Shown: positions 7,966 through 16,855, counted from the first letter of the stretch. The stretch is 64,000 bases of DNA from Adlercreutzia shanghongiae (GCF_035830635.1 NZ_JAYMFI010000011.1:62001-126000), one strand, 5' to 3'. Program-made: numbers and translations. The notes: generated by a model from the sequence alone, not told the origin.

Positions 7966-8847
7966 CTAGTGGCGCTGCAGAATCACGTAGCGGTTGAGGT
8001 TGCCCGGCTTGCCGTCGGCGGAGAAGCGGGCGAGTTCGCGGAAGGTGGGGCTGGAAGAGTGGGCTTGGGCCAATGCTTGTTGGACGTTTGCGAGAAGGGC
8101 GTCTATCTCGGCGTCGGGCGTGTGGTGGCAGAAGCGGTAGACGCGCTCGGCCTCCTGCCAGCCGAGAAGGAAGTCGTTTTCCTGGAAGAGGGGCAAGTTG
8201 TGCTCGGCGCGGCCTGCGGCGGTGACGGCTTCGGCTTTGGCGGCGAGGCGAGGGTCGTTCAGGAACTGCCAAAACGACACGAGGGCGAACCCGCCAGGGC
8301 GCAGGGCGCTTATAAGTTCCTGGAGGATGCGGGTGCGCAGGGCGAAGGTGGGCACGTGGTGCATGAGCCCGAAAGCCACCGCGATATCGCAGGTGCCAGG
8401 GTTGGCGAGCGGGGTGCCGTGGTTGTTGAGCAGGTGCTCTACCAAGTCGGTCTCTTGGAATTCCAGGGTGAAGCGCTCGGAAAGCGGGGCGGTGCCGTCT
8501 TCCGCCAAGGCGGTGCAGTTGTCCAGGGCGCACACGGCGACAGGCCCCCGGGTATGCGTGGCGAGGAAGCGCTCGAAGCGGAGGTTGCCGCAGCCGACGT
8601 CGAGCACGGCGAGGGGTTCGGCGGCCAGTGAGGGGCGCTGTTCGGAGATGACCTCCCAGGCCTTTTCCCAGCCGTGCCAGGGTGCTTGCCGGGTGACGGA
8701 AAACGAGGCAGCCTCGCGGGCGTAGAACTCCGTGGTGAGCGCGCTGAGCTGGCGGACGACGGCGGCGGGGTAGGCGTTTGGATGCGCCGCGTCATGCGGT
8801 CGCCCTACGCGCGCGGCAGCGGTACTTTCGTTGGCGGCTCTGCTCAT
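7966..8847 (-). CDS. Trm9/ALKBH8-like SAM-dependent methyltransferase
   Basis: A 293-residue class I methyltransferase with SAM motif VLDVGCGNLRFERFLA, then AVAFGLMHHVPTFALRTRIL and ALRPGGFALVSFWQF. The C-terminal ENDFLLGW and YRFCHHT mirror the segment 'D-x-L-x-P-W ... RYYH' of eukaryotic Trm9 and ALKBH8, which esterify the carboxymethyl group of wobble cm5U made by Elp3. The ATG overlaps the elp3 stop by 4 nt (ATGA), so the two are co-translated. From the family and this coupling I infer a tRNA wobble-uridine methylase; no substrate can be proved from sequence. Confidence 0.7.
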   Translation of the reverse strand: MSRAANESTAAARVGRPHDAAHPNAYPAAVVRQLSALTTEFYAREAASFSVTRQAPWHGWEKAWEVISEQRPSLAAEPLAVLDVGCGNLRFERFLATHTRGPVAVCALDNCTALAEDGTAPLSERFTLEFQETDLVEHLLNNHGTPLANPGTCDIAVAFGLMHHVPTFALRTRILQELISALRPGGFALVSFWQFLNDPRLAAKAEAVTAAGRAEHNLPLFQENDFLLGWQEAERVYRFCHHTPDAEIDALLANVQQALAQAHSSSPTFRELARFSADGKPGNLNRYVILQRH

Positions 8848-10763
8848 GACAGCGGCCGCTTTTGGTAGGGGCCGGCGTCTTCGAAGCCCAGGCTGCGGTA
8901 GTAGGCGCGGGTGCCCACAGCGCTGATGACGTTGAGGGCGGCATAGCCCGCTGCGCGCGCCTGAGTGCAGGCCTCCTCCACGAGCTTGCGGCCCAGTCCC
9001 AGATGCTGGGTTCCCTCGCCGGTTGTGTGCAGCGCGGCCACCTTCCCGTAGACGTGCACTTCGCGGATCATCGCCTCGCCGGGTACGGGAAGGCCGCATG
9101 CATCCTCTGGCAAATGCGGTGCTTCGGGGGCATCGGGACATTGCTCCACGGCGGCCCAATCGGGCAGCGACAGGCGGCAGAAGCCGGCGATCTTGCCTGC
9201 GGGGGTGACCCACTGCAGGAAGTGCTCCTCGGTGGTAGCCGTTTGGTAGACGATGGTCTCCAGGGCGAGATTTTCCACCTCGGCGCCTTCGACGGAAATC
9301 TCGCGGGAGCGAATTTCCCGAATAGGTTCACCGGCTTCTTCCACGGCGGCCTCCACGATCTGGCGGAGGTTGGTCTTCTTGTTGCCGGCGAGGATGTCGG
9401 TGGCCGAGATGTCGCGGATCATGCGGGAAATGCGGGTCCAGGGCGGGGTGGCGAGCACGTCGGCGACGAGGACGCCCACGAGCTCCTCTTCGGTGTAGGG
9501 GCGCCAGCGGCCGGCTTCGAAGCAGTCGGTGAGGTGGGCGCTTTCCACGAGGCAGCAGGGGTAGAGCTTCACCTCGTCGGGCAAAAAGGCCGGGTCGGTG
9601 ATAAGGCGGCGATAGTCGGCGAGGTCGCCTTCCGGCGTGGCGCCGAGCAGGTTCACCATGAAGTGGATGTGGTTCTTGAACCCGTAGCGGCGCAGAAGCG
9701 CCATGGCCTGCGCGATGCGTGCGGAGGTGATGGCGCGCCCGTTGGCGGCAAGCAGGTCGTCGTTCAAGCTCTGGATGCCGATCTGCACCTTGGTGCAGCC
9801 AAGCGCACGCAGGGTGCGGCAGCTTTGCTCGGTAACGAGGTCGGGCCGGGTCTCCACCACGAGTCCCACCACACGCTTGGCCGCTCCCTCGTTGGCGCGG
9901 TGCAGTGCGAAGAGGGCGTCCCAGGAGAGATCCCTCTCGCCATCGTTCCGTAGGGGCAGACCTCGGTCTGCCCTCCGGTCCTCCGTTAAAATTTCGGGAT
10001 GCGATAATGCCGCGGAATCGTGTCCGCATAGGGTCCTGTCGCCATAAACAATCCCCCAGGCCTCGTTGTACGTCAGCTCGCCCGCGTTGATGCGCTGCTG
10101 GATGTCAGCCGCGGCTTCGGCCAGCTCGTTTCGTTCGCGGGGAAGGCCTTGCGTTTCGTGCCACGCGCGGCGCTCTGCGGCCGTACGGGCGCGCTCCTCG
10201 TCGCTTGCATTCAGCGCGCGAAACAGCTCGCCGATGAACCAGCGCTGGTAGGCTTCCGGGTAATCGCTCCACGTGCCGCCGAGCACGATGAGCTCAACCT
10301 TGTCGGTAACATGTCCCATGTCCGTAAGCGCCCGCAGGCGTGCGGTCACCTGCAGATAGGGGTCGAACCAGCAACGTTCGGCGCGCTGGCAGGCGGGCTC
10401 GTCGGACAGGTAGCTTTTCGGCATGCGGATGTCGCTCGGGCAGAACACGCAGCTGCCCGAGCAGGGCCAGGGTTTGGTGAGCACGGTAATGGTGGCCACG
10501 CCCGAGGCGGTGCGCCGGGGCTTGGCCTGCAAAAGACGCACGATGGCCGCGTCGGTCTCTGGCGCCACGTTCCAGGCCGCCCAGCGCTCAGGCTCCTCAG
10601 AGCGCACGCGCAGATAATAGGGGAGCAGCCGCCGCTTCGCCACCTGGCGCGTGCCGTCGTGAGCAGCGCGGTTGTAGCGCCGCACGAGCTTGTCGAGCCA
10701 CACGGCATCAACGGTCTCACCCTCATCCAAGGCAGCGATTATTTCCAGCAGCGCTTCTTCCAT
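8844..10763 (-). CDS. elp3: Elp3-type tRNA uridine(34) 5-carboxymethyltransferase (radical SAM + GNAT)
   Basis: About 639 residues. The radical-SAM domain carries Cys clusters in KPWPCSGSCVFCPSD and conserved GLVVETRPDLV and KVQIGIQSLNDDLL. The C-terminal GNAT domain has REVHVYG, THLGLG-type acetyl-CoA loop (QHLGLGRKLVEEA) and YYRSLGFEDAGPY, as in Elp3. Elp3 uses acetyl-CoA and a 5'-deoxyadenosyl radical to make cm5U34 in tRNA. TATAAT lies 6 nt before the ATG at 10763 and directly abuts an ATG at 10769, so a leaderless start at 10763 is favoured. Residues near 250-275 carry an unusual insert encoded by a palindromic DNA patch. Confidence 0.9.
   Translation of the reverse strand: MEEALLEIIAALDEGETVDAVWLDKLVRRYNRAAHDGTRQVAKRRLLPYYLRVRSEEPERWAAWNVAPETDAAIVRLLQAKPRRTASGVATITVLTKPWPCSGSCVFCPSDIRMPKSYLSDEPACQRAERCWFDPYLQVTARLRALTDMGHVTDKVELIVLGGTWSDYPEAYQRWFIGELFRALNASDEERARTAAERRAWHETQGLPRERNELAEAAADIQQRINAGELTYNEAWGIVYGDRTLCGHDSAALSHPEILTEDRRADRGLPLRNDGERDLSWDALFALHRANEGAAKRVVGLVVETRPDLVTEQSCRTLRALGCTKVQIGIQSLNDDLLAANGRAITSARIAQAMALLRRYGFKNHIHFMVNLLGATPEGDLADYRRLITDPAFLPDEVKLYPCCLVESAHLTDCFEAGRWRPYTEEELVGVLVADVLATPPWTRISRMIRDISATDILAGNKKTNLRQIVEAAVEEAGEPIREIRSREISVEGAEVENLALETIVYQTATTEEHFLQWVTPAGKIAGFCRLSLPDWAAVEQCPDAPEAPHLPEDACGLPVPGEAMIREVHVYGKVAALHTTGEGTQHLGLGRKLVEEACTQARAAGYAALNVISAVGTRAYYRSLGFEDAGPYQKRPLS
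9954..9973. repeat. Palindromic insert inside elp3
   Basis: GGGCAGACC and GGTCTGCCC form a 9-bp perfect inverted repeat around TC, within a stretch whose translation (DRRADRGLPLRNDGERD) is absent from ordinary Elp3 proteins and keeps the frame open. It looks like a small palindromic element inserted in frame. Confidence 0.55.
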
Positions 10764-10812
10764 GCCCATATTATAGGCGCAGCGGTAACATGCGTGGGAA
10801 TTGCAGAAAAGT

Positions 10813-10941
10813 TTCGATAGTGGTGCATCTGACAGGTCGAACTATGTCTGATTGGGGTAAGACCAATCTAAATATAACGATAACCGATATATTTAGACAG
10901 AATCATCTTCTCGATCTGAAGCGAGATGCACCACTATCGAA
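10813..10941. repeat. Inverted-repeat element family 1, copy A (129 bp)
   Basis: Perfect 18-bp termini TTCGATAGTGGTGCATCT (10813-10830) and its complement (10924-10941) enclose several smaller hairpins: ATTGG/CCAAT at 10851-10867, CTAAATAT/ATATTTAG around 10868-10896, and TCTCG/CGAGA around 10909-10926. A second copy with the same termini is at 35306-35444. It has no coding capacity; it could be a MITE-like element or a structured RNA. Confidence 0.7.
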
Positions 10942-10950
10942 GAAATAATG

Positions 10951-11025
10951 CATTTGGCAGCGAATTTGCGCATCGGCAGGGCGTCTCTGCCAACCGCATT
11001 TTGCAGCGAACCTGCACATCGGCAG
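10951..11025. repeat. Direct repeat pair of ~29 bp between element A and thrH
   Basis: CATTTGGCAGCGAATTTGCG (start of unit 1, 10951-10979) recurs with a few changes as CATTTTGCAGCGAACCTGCA (unit 2, 10997-11025), both ending in CATCGGCAG. The units are 46 bp apart. Purpose unknown. Confidence 0.6.
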
Positions 11026-11051
11026 CGTGCCTCTTTCGGCATGCACTCGCG

Positions 11052-11651
11052 TTATAGCGCGGCCTTGATGGCGGCGAGCAGCTCGTCGTAGGTTTCCAGG
11101 GCGGGCAGTTCCGGATGCTCGGCCTTGATGGCGTCGGTGGAGCGGAACAAAAAGCCTGCTTTGGAATCGAGAATCATGCCCAAATCGTTGTGGGAATCGC
11201 CGGCGGCGATGGTCTGAATGCCGCAGGAATGCAGCGCGCGCACCGTGGTGAGCTTGCTTTCGGGGCAGCGCATCTTGAAGTCGGTGATGGTCCCGTCGCC
11301 AGCCACCACCAGCTCGTTGCAAAACAGCGTCGGCCAGCCGAGCTTTTCCATGAGGGGGCGGGCGAACTGCTCGAAGGTGTCGGAGATGATGATGACCTGG
11401 GCGGTGGCGCGCAGCTCATCCAAAAACGCGCGGGCGCCCTCCATGGGGTCGATCTTCGCGATGACGGCCTGCACATCGGGAAGGCCCAAGCCGCGCTCGC
11501 GCAGGATGTTCAGGCGATAGTTCATGAGCTTGTCGTAATCGGGCTCGTCGCGCGTGGTGAGCTTCAGCTCGGGGATGCCCGACTCCTCGGCAAAGGCAAT
11601 CCAAATCTCGGGGACCAGCACGCCTTCCAGATCGAGGCAAACGACGTTCAT
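11052..11651 (-). CDS. thrH: Phosphoserine phosphatase / homoserine phosphotransferase ThrH
   Basis: A 199-residue HAD-superfamily enzyme. Motif I is DLEGVLVPE (nucleophile Asp6), motif II ISDTFEQF, and motif IV GDSHNDLGM. The E in DLEG and the LVPEIWIAFAE cap segment are typical of ThrH, which dephosphorylates phosphoserine and can transfer phosphate to homoserine. It would serve serine (or threonine) synthesis in the cytoplasm. GGAAGGGAG precedes the ATG. It stands alone, divergent from the gene at 11767. Confidence 0.85.
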   Translation of the reverse strand: MNVVCLDLEGVLVPEIWIAFAEESGIPELKLTTRDEPDYDKLMNYRLNILRERGLGLPDVQAVIAKIDPMEGARAFLDELRATAQVIIISDTFEQFARPLMEKLGWPTLFCNELVVAGDGTITDFKMRCPESKLTTVRALHSCGIQTIAAGDSHNDLGMILDSKAGFLFRSTDAIKAEHPELPALETYDELLAAIKAAL

Positions 11652-11766
11652 GGGGCTTCTCCCTTCCGCAGGTTTTCGAAAAGTGGCCCCAGCATAGCGC
11701 TCGAGACGGTAGAATGGCCTAACGCACTAGGCGACAGGTGAAATTGACGTAGCGAGGAGAGTCTTC

Positions 11767-12453
11767 GTGACTAAAGTCATCAGCTCCGATCATGGGGAGA
11801 GGGCCCAGGCCCGTGAAAGCGTGCTCGCGGTGCCCGAGGTGATGCGCGCCGCACCCGGCATTGCCATTCAGGGGCGCAAGATTCGCTCGCTCGTGTTCTC
11901 GACCGATCTCGCCGTCATCTGCCACTGCGATGCCGACGCCGTGCTCGCGGTGTACCCCTTTACCTGCCAGCCCGCCATCACCCAGGCGCTTGTGGCCGCC
12001 TCTCAGCGTCCGGTGTTCAATGGGGTGGGCGGCTCCATCACCCAGGGCGAGCGCTGCGTGGAGGCGGCGCTGCACTCCGAGATGTCCGGCGTGGCAGCCG
12101 TGGTGGTGAACACGTCCATTCCCGCCGATTCCATCGAGGCGTTGGTGGAACGGGTGGGCGTGCCCGTGTGCGTGACCGCCTGCGCTGCCGACGATGTGGT
12201 GCGCCGCCAGATTGAGGCAGGGGCCTCCATCGTGAACGTGGCGGCGGGTCCGCGCACGCCGGAGGTGGTGGCGGCTCTGCGCGGGAAGTATCCCGAACTG
12301 CCGCTTATTGCCACGGGCGGCGCCACCGACGATGCCATCCGCGCTACCATCGCTGCCGGCGCTGATGCTGTCAGCTGGACGCCTCCCGCCATCGCCGATT
12401 TGGAGCGCGAGGTAATGGAGAAGGCCCGTCGCCTTGCAGCTGAGCTTCTATAG
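11767..12453 (+). CDS. KDPG-aldolase-like TIM-barrel protein
   Basis: A 228-residue protein with a GTG start behind GAGGAGAG. The second half has the alternating pattern of a TIM barrel: VCVTACAADDVVRRQIEAGA, IVNVAAGPRTPEVVAAL, PLIATGGATDDAIRATIAAGA. The GG-x-(T/N)-x-D-x-I-x-x-x-x-x-AGA phosphate loop resembles KDPG/KHG aldolases, but the catalytic lysine is not obvious to me and no sugar-acid genes are nearby. The substrate is unknown. Its end overlaps the convergent ppx gene by 6 bp. Confidence 0.5.
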   Translation: MTKVISSDHGERAQARESVLAVPEVMRAAPGIAIQGRKIRSLVFSTDLAVICHCDADAVLAVYPFTCQPAITQALVAASQRPVFNGVGGSITQGERCVEAALHSEMSGVAAVVVNTSIPADSIEALVERVGVPVCVTACAADDVVRRQIEAGASIVNVAAGPRTPEVVAALRGKYPELPLIATGGATDDAIRATIAAGADAVSWTPPAIADLEREVMEKARRLAAELL

Positions 12454-13356
12454 CATGTGGGTGATGAGGTAGCCTTCGCGGATGCCGTACTTGCAGGGGA
12501 CGACCTCGGCGGCCTGAAGCTCTTCCATAAGCGTGCGCAGGATGACCATGCCGGGCACGAGGCTGTGGATGCGCTCGGGGGCGGCCTTCACGGCGCGATG
12601 GGCGAAAGTGGGCGCATCTCCCTGCAGAAGGTCGAACAGCCCCTCCAAATCGCCGCGGGCGATAACGCTTGGTCGCACGCCGTCGGCGGAAATGGCCGCG
12701 AGCATCTTGGCCACGGCGCGCACCGAGCCGCCGATGCCGTGCAGACGCTCGCTGCGGTAGCCGTCCTTGTTCGGCAGCGTCTCAACTTTCCGGCGAAATG
12801 CATCCCCCATGATGCGGCACTCAGCTGGCGTGGGCAGCACGGTGCGCACATAGTTCGCGTAGGCGAGCACGCAGCCGAAGGGTATCGAGGCGCCCGCATG
12901 GTCGCCATCGGGACCCAAGGCCGTGAGCTCCGTGGAGCCACCGCCGATATCCACCAGCGTGCCGGAGGTAAGCGAGTTGCCGACAGAGGCGCCCACAAAG
13001 CCGAGGTGGGCCTCGTCGCGGGCGGGCAGCACCGAGAGGGGGTGATCGATGGCCTCCTCGATGGCCGAGGCGGCCGCGTCCGAGTTCGCGCAGTTGCGCA
13101 GCACGGCCGTAGCGAAGATGTCGGTGCGCGAGCAGCCGAGATTGTCGGCCAGACGCAACAGGTCGCCCAGCGCCGACTCGGCGCGCTTGATGCCGGCCTC
13201 GGTAAACACGCCGTTGCTTACGTAAGCCGCCAGCCCCGCCATCTTCTTCTCGTCAATCAGCGTGCGGAAGGGCTTGGTCTCATCGGCGGGTTTGGGCTCG
13301 TAGACGACCAAGCGCACGGAGTTCGATCCGAGGTCGATGACGCCAAGCCGTGCCAT
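12448..13356 (-). CDS. Ppx/GppA-family phosphatase (short form)
   Basis: A 302-residue ASKHA-fold enzyme. The phosphate loops are DLGSNSVRLVVYE at the N-terminus and VDIGGGSTELTALG near residue 135, with GIGGSVRAVAKML later. Family members hydrolyse polyphosphate or pppGpp. It has only the two-domain catalytic core and lacks the C-terminal HD-like domains of E. coli Ppx, as is common in Actinobacteria; which substrate it prefers cannot be told. AAAGGAA precedes the ATG. Confidence 0.85.
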   Translation of the reverse strand: MARLGVIDLGSNSVRLVVYEPKPADETKPFRTLIDEKKMAGLAAYVSNGVFTEAGIKRAESALGDLLRLADNLGCSRTDIFATAVLRNCANSDAAASAIEEAIDHPLSVLPARDEAHLGFVGASVGNSLTSGTLVDIGGGSTELTALGPDGDHAGASIPFGCVLAYANYVRTVLPTPAECRIMGDAFRRKVETLPNKDGYRSERLHGIGGSVRAVAKMLAAISADGVRPSVIARGDLEGLFDLLQGDAPTFAHRAVKAAPERIHSLVPGMVILRTLMEELQAAEVVPCKYGIREGYLITHML

Positions 13357-13410
13357 GGGGTTCCTTTCTTCGGAGGTTTCCTGGGCTTCTGCTTAGGGTA
13401 GCGCATCTTT

Positions 13411-13448
13411 CCCAAAAGAGCCGCCCGATCGCGAAGACCGGGCGGCTC
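13411..13448 (-). terminator. Terminator after the sortase gene
   Basis: GAGCCGCCCG (13418-13427) pairs with CGGGCGGCTC (13439-13448); on the minus strand the hairpin is followed by TTTTGGG. It lies just past the sortase stop. Confidence 0.8.
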
Positions 13449-13480
13449 GAAAGAGGGGGGGAGGGGAAACGGGTCTGCCG

Positions 13481-14266
13481 CTAGTCGGCGATGACCACAC
13501 GGTAGTGGGCGTTGTCTCCGCAGCAGGTCTGCAAGATGATGGACTCGCCGTAGTTGGTCACACGAGATTGGATATCCTCCCAGTAGGTATCGTCGGGGAC
13601 GGTGAAGCCGTCGACGACGTGGTAGGTGCGAGTTTGGCCGTCGGAATCGCACACCGTGACCGGGTCTCCGCTCTTCAGCGTCATGACGCAGGTGAAGTCC
13701 CCGGGGTTGTGGCCGATGAAATAGCCCCAGCTGCCATCGACGGTGCTATCGGAGCCCATCCACAGACCCGCGCCGGAGGCGGGGGCCGAGGCGGTCTCGT
13801 AGGAGGGGATGTAGGTCATGACATCGCCGTTTACGTTGATGGTGTCGGGCGTCATCTCGTCGCCTTCGGGGGAGATGACCTCAAGCGGCTTGGTCACGAC
13901 AACCTCGGCGCTCAGCGTCTCAGCGCTCTCGGCGTCCCGCGATGCGGCGCTCTCGCTTTCGGCGGATGCGGCCTTCTCGCGGCTCGCGCTGTGCTGGGCG
14001 GCAAGCGTTGCGCGGCTGGATACCGCGTCCAAGGCCAGCTCGTTGTGAATCTCATCGAATTCCGTGGCCATGGCCACCGCCTCTTCCTGGTCCTCGTAGA
14101 CGATGATGGACGCCACCTGCTTGGCGATGGAGGTGTCTTGGGCCTTGACGGGCATGGGGAGCGTCCGGGGATCTTGGGCCGGCTCGATAGCGTAGGCGAG
14201 TCCTCCGGCCAGGGCCAAAGCGGCGACGCTGGCGACGACCGTGGCGAAAACTTTCGGTGCCTTCAT
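13481..14266 (-). CDS. Sortase-family transpeptidase, membrane-anchored
   Basis: 261 residues with an N-terminal membrane segment (VFATVVASVAALALAGGLAYA). A long Ser/Ala/Glu-rich linker precedes a sortase-like domain with His in YFIGHNPGDF, Cys in ILQTCCGDNAHYRVVIAD and the trailing Arg (YRVV), the His-Cys-Arg triad of sortases. Sortases join LPxTG-type proteins to peptidoglycan or polymerise pilins. No substrate gene lies nearby, so a housekeeping or orphan role is possible. A GAAAGGAAG motif precedes the ATG. Confidence 0.75.
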   Translation of the reverse strand: MKAPKVFATVVASVAALALAGGLAYAIEPAQDPRTLPMPVKAQDTSIAKQVASIIVYEDQEEAVAMATEFDEIHNELALDAVSSRATLAAQHSASREKAASAESESAASRDAESAETLSAEVVVTKPLEVISPEGDEMTPDTINVNGDVMTYIPSYETASAPASGAGLWMGSDSTVDGSWGYFIGHNPGDFTCVMTLKSGDPVTVCDSDGQTRTYHVVDGFTVPDDTYWEDIQSRVTNYGESIILQTCCGDNAHYRVVIAD

Positions 14267-14833
14267 GGTCTTCTTCCTTTCACGAGGCCTCTCGACGCCG
14301 GGTGGGGCGGTCGTCGCGGACGGGCTTCTTCTCGGTGCATGCGAACCCTCTCGTGCAGCCAGAGCCCAAAGGGGACCCCGACCGTGTCTATCATAGAGCG
14401 TTAAGGTAAGAAATAGGGCCTGAACTGGTCTTTGTTTGATTGCCGTATGCTCTGGTTAACGTTTCGGGAAGAAAGAAACCGCCCTGAAACGCGGCCGTTT
14501 CCGTTCCGTCGCCATTGTTGACACGGTGCAAGTAAGCACGCGGCGAATTGCGCAGGAATTGTGAGAGGATACTCGCGAAACCCGGCGACGGGAAGGTCGA
14601 GAACCTGCGTCGCAACGGCTGTGCGGCGCTGCGCGGAACCTGTGGGAGAGCCAATTGTCAAAGTCTGCGGGCTTTTCGCGAAGAGGGGAGGTGAACGGGG
14701 GAGTTTTTGCCTATAATAAGCCCACTTGTATTTCGATGGACACAACCGCGTCCCAAGCCGCCTGCGACTGAAGACGCCGCCACCAAACGAACACGTGAAA
14801 CGCACGACCGAACGAACACGAGGTTGATCATCC
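14267..14833. other. Intergenic region between sortase and the Ala/Arg-rich gene (567 bp)
   Basis: No supported gene. A good -10 box TATAAT at 14712-14717 lies ~115 bp before the start at 14834 and probably begins the plus-strand transcript. The rest is not repetitive and shows no clear RNA gene. Confidence 0.5.
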
Positions 14834-15679
14834 ATGGGAATGAACGAAGACCCCCGAGAGGCCGCCTTCGGCCGTGGCGCCGAGCGCCCCGAGGCGCCCG
14901 CTGGCCGCGCCCCCCAAGGCTCGCGCGGCCAGATAACGACCCGCCCCTCGCGGGAAAGCATCCTGCAATCCTACGCCTCCCAAGATGAGATGCGCGCCCG
15001 CGATGCGCGCCTGCGCTCCCAGCAGGCCGCCCGCTCCTATGCCGCCAGCGCGGCCCAGCGCGACGCCGACCGCGCTGCCCGCCAGGAGGCTTTGGCCGCC
15101 CAGCAGCGCGAGCAAGAGGCCCGTCGGGCCGCCCAGCGCAGCCAAGGTGCCGCGCCCTCCCAGCGCGCTTCCCAGCGCCGCACGCGCGTGGTGCCCCCGC
15201 TCTCCTCCCAGGAAAGCTACGACTTGACGCGCTCTTCCATGGAAAGCTACGAGCGCGCCCGCGCTTCCCGCGACGCGTTGTCCGAGACGCGCCGGGGCCG
15301 GGCCCTTAACCGCGAGGTCATCGACGGGCGCGGCAGCATTGACTCGCGCACCTTCAACGAGAGCCATCAGATCTCGTCCTACTCGCGCGACGACCGCGAC
15401 CGCCACGATCCCATGATTGACACCATGGACAGTCGCACCTGGCACTCGCGGGCGGGCCAGGGCTTCGTCACGCCGGCCGACGGCGCGCCGGTCGCTCCCA
15501 TCGCGCCGCGCCGCCCTCGCGGCTCCAACGCCTCGGACGTCGGGTTCGCCGGCGTTATGAGCGGGCGCTCGAACTACGGCGGCACCCAGGGGGCCGCAGG
15601 CATGCCCCTGTTCCTCAAGGTGGCCCTTCCCGTCATCGTCGTCTTGCTTGCCGTGATCATCTACCTGCTAGTGTCTTAG
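14834..15679 (+). CDS. Hypothetical Arg/Ala/Gln-rich protein with C-terminal membrane anchor
   Basis: 281 residues. The N-terminal ~100 are strongly charged and repetitive (ARDARLRSQQAARSYAAS, EALAAQQREQEARRAAQ), probably helical or disordered. The middle is Ser/Arg/Asp-rich. The last ~23 residues form one membrane helix (PLFLKVALPVIVVLLAVIIY), giving a tail-anchored topology with the charged domain in the cytoplasm. I do not recognise the family. It is 12 bp upstream of the CapA gene and probably co-transcribed, which suggests a cell-envelope role. Start chosen by GAGGTTGATC spacing. Confidence 0.6.
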   Translation: MGMNEDPREAAFGRGAERPEAPAGRAPQGSRGQITTRPSRESILQSYASQDEMRARDARLRSQQAARSYAASAAQRDADRAARQEALAAQQREQEARRAAQRSQGAAPSQRASQRRTRVVPPLSSQESYDLTRSSMESYERARASRDALSETRRGRALNREVIDGRGSIDSRTFNESHQISSYSRDDRDRHDPMIDTMDSRTWHSRAGQGFVTPADGAPVAPIAPRRPRGSNASDVGFAGVMSGRSNYGGTQGAAGMPLFLKVALPVIVVLLAVIIYLLVS

Positions 15680-15691
15680 AAAAGGCCGAAT

Positions 15692-16855
15692 ATGTACGCG
15701 AAACCCACTTGTCCGACGCCGCTCAAGGTGTTCCTCGTTCTTGTCATCGTCATCGAGCTTGCGGCCATCGGCCTTCTGCTCGCCGGTCGCGCCGGCGCAT
15801 CGGAGGGCGGCGCGCCTGTCGAGCGGACGCCCGAGCCCGCTGCCACGCAGCCGGCCGCCGCGCCGGAAGCGGAGGCGAAGCCGGCCGATGGGGCGGCCGA
15901 GCCCGAGGGCGAGGCGGCCCCCGAGCCGGTGACGCTCACCATGACCTTCGCCGGCGATTGCACGCTCGGCACCGATAAGAACTACGAGAACGAGCGCTCC
16001 TTCAACAGCCGCTGGCAAGCCGAGGAGGCCGACGCCGCCTACTTCTTGCGCAATGTGGCCGAGGTGTTCGGTGCCGACGACCTGACGGTGGTGAATATGG
16101 AGGGAGCCCTTACGGAGCGCGGCGAGCGGGCCGACAAGTCCTTCGCCTTCCGCGGCAAGCCCGAGTACGCCAAGATTTTGTCCGCAGGCTCGGTGGAGGC
16201 GGCCACGCTTGCCAACAATCACTCCCAGGACTACGGCCAGGACGGCTACGACGACACCATCGCCGCCCTGGATGCGGAAGGGGTGGAAAGCTTCGGCTAC
16301 GACCGCATCGCCTATATGGATGTGAAGGGCGTGAAGGTGGCGCTCGTCGGCTCGTATTTCCCCGAGGACAGCGAAGAGAACACCAGGGAGATGACCGACA
16401 ACATCGCCGCGGCCCGCGCCGAGGGGGCGCAGATCGTGGTGGTGTACGTGCACTGGGGCCAGGAGCACGAGTACGACATCACCGAGGGCCAGCAGCTAGC
16501 GGGCCGTGCCGCCATCGATGCCGGCGCCGATCTGGTGGTGGGCTCGCATCCCCACGTCATCCAGGGCTGGGAGCTCTACCAGGGGCGCTACATCGTCTAC
16601 AGCCTGGGCAACTTCTGCTTCGGGGGCAACACGAACCCCGACGACAAGGACTGCCTCATCTTCCAGCAGACCTTCACCGTGACCGGCGATGCGGTGGCCA
16701 AAGACGACAAGGTGAACTTCATCGCCTGCTCGGTATCCACCGAGACCGATCGCAACACCTACCAGCCGATGTTGGCCGAAGGCGACGAAAAGGCCCGCAT
16801 CGACGCGAAGCTTCAGGAGGCCGCCGACCGTATTGCCGCGGGCACGACGGCCTAA
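15692..16855 (+). CDS. CapA-family (poly-gamma-glutamate capsule-like) phosphatase-fold protein
   Basis: 387 residues: an N-terminal signal anchor (VFLVLVIVIELAAIGLLLAG), a Pro/Ala/Glu-rich linker, then a CapA/PgsA metallophosphatase-like domain from about residue 80. Conserved blocks are FAGDCTLG, NMEGALTERG, LANNHSQDYG, VYVHWGQEHE, GSHPHVIQGWE and YSLGNFCFGG. CapA proteins take part in poly-glutamate or surface-polymer handling outside the cell; no PgsBC-like partners are seen here. It is convergent with fabH (18 bp gap). Confidence 0.85.
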   Translation: MYAKPTCPTPLKVFLVLVIVIELAAIGLLLAGRAGASEGGAPVERTPEPAATQPAAAPEAEAKPADGAAEPEGEAAPEPVTLTMTFAGDCTLGTDKNYENERSFNSRWQAEEADAAYFLRNVAEVFGADDLTVVNMEGALTERGERADKSFAFRGKPEYAKILSAGSVEAATLANNHSQDYGQDGYDDTIAALDAEGVESFGYDRIAYMDVKGVKVALVGSYFPEDSEENTREMTDNIAAARAEGAQIVVVYVHWGQEHEYDITEGQQLAGRAAIDAGADLVVGSHPHVIQGWELYQGRYIVYSLGNFCFGGNTNPDDKDCLIFQQTFTVTGDAVAKDDKVNFIACSVSTETDRNTYQPMLAEGDEKARIDAKLQEAADRIAAGTTA

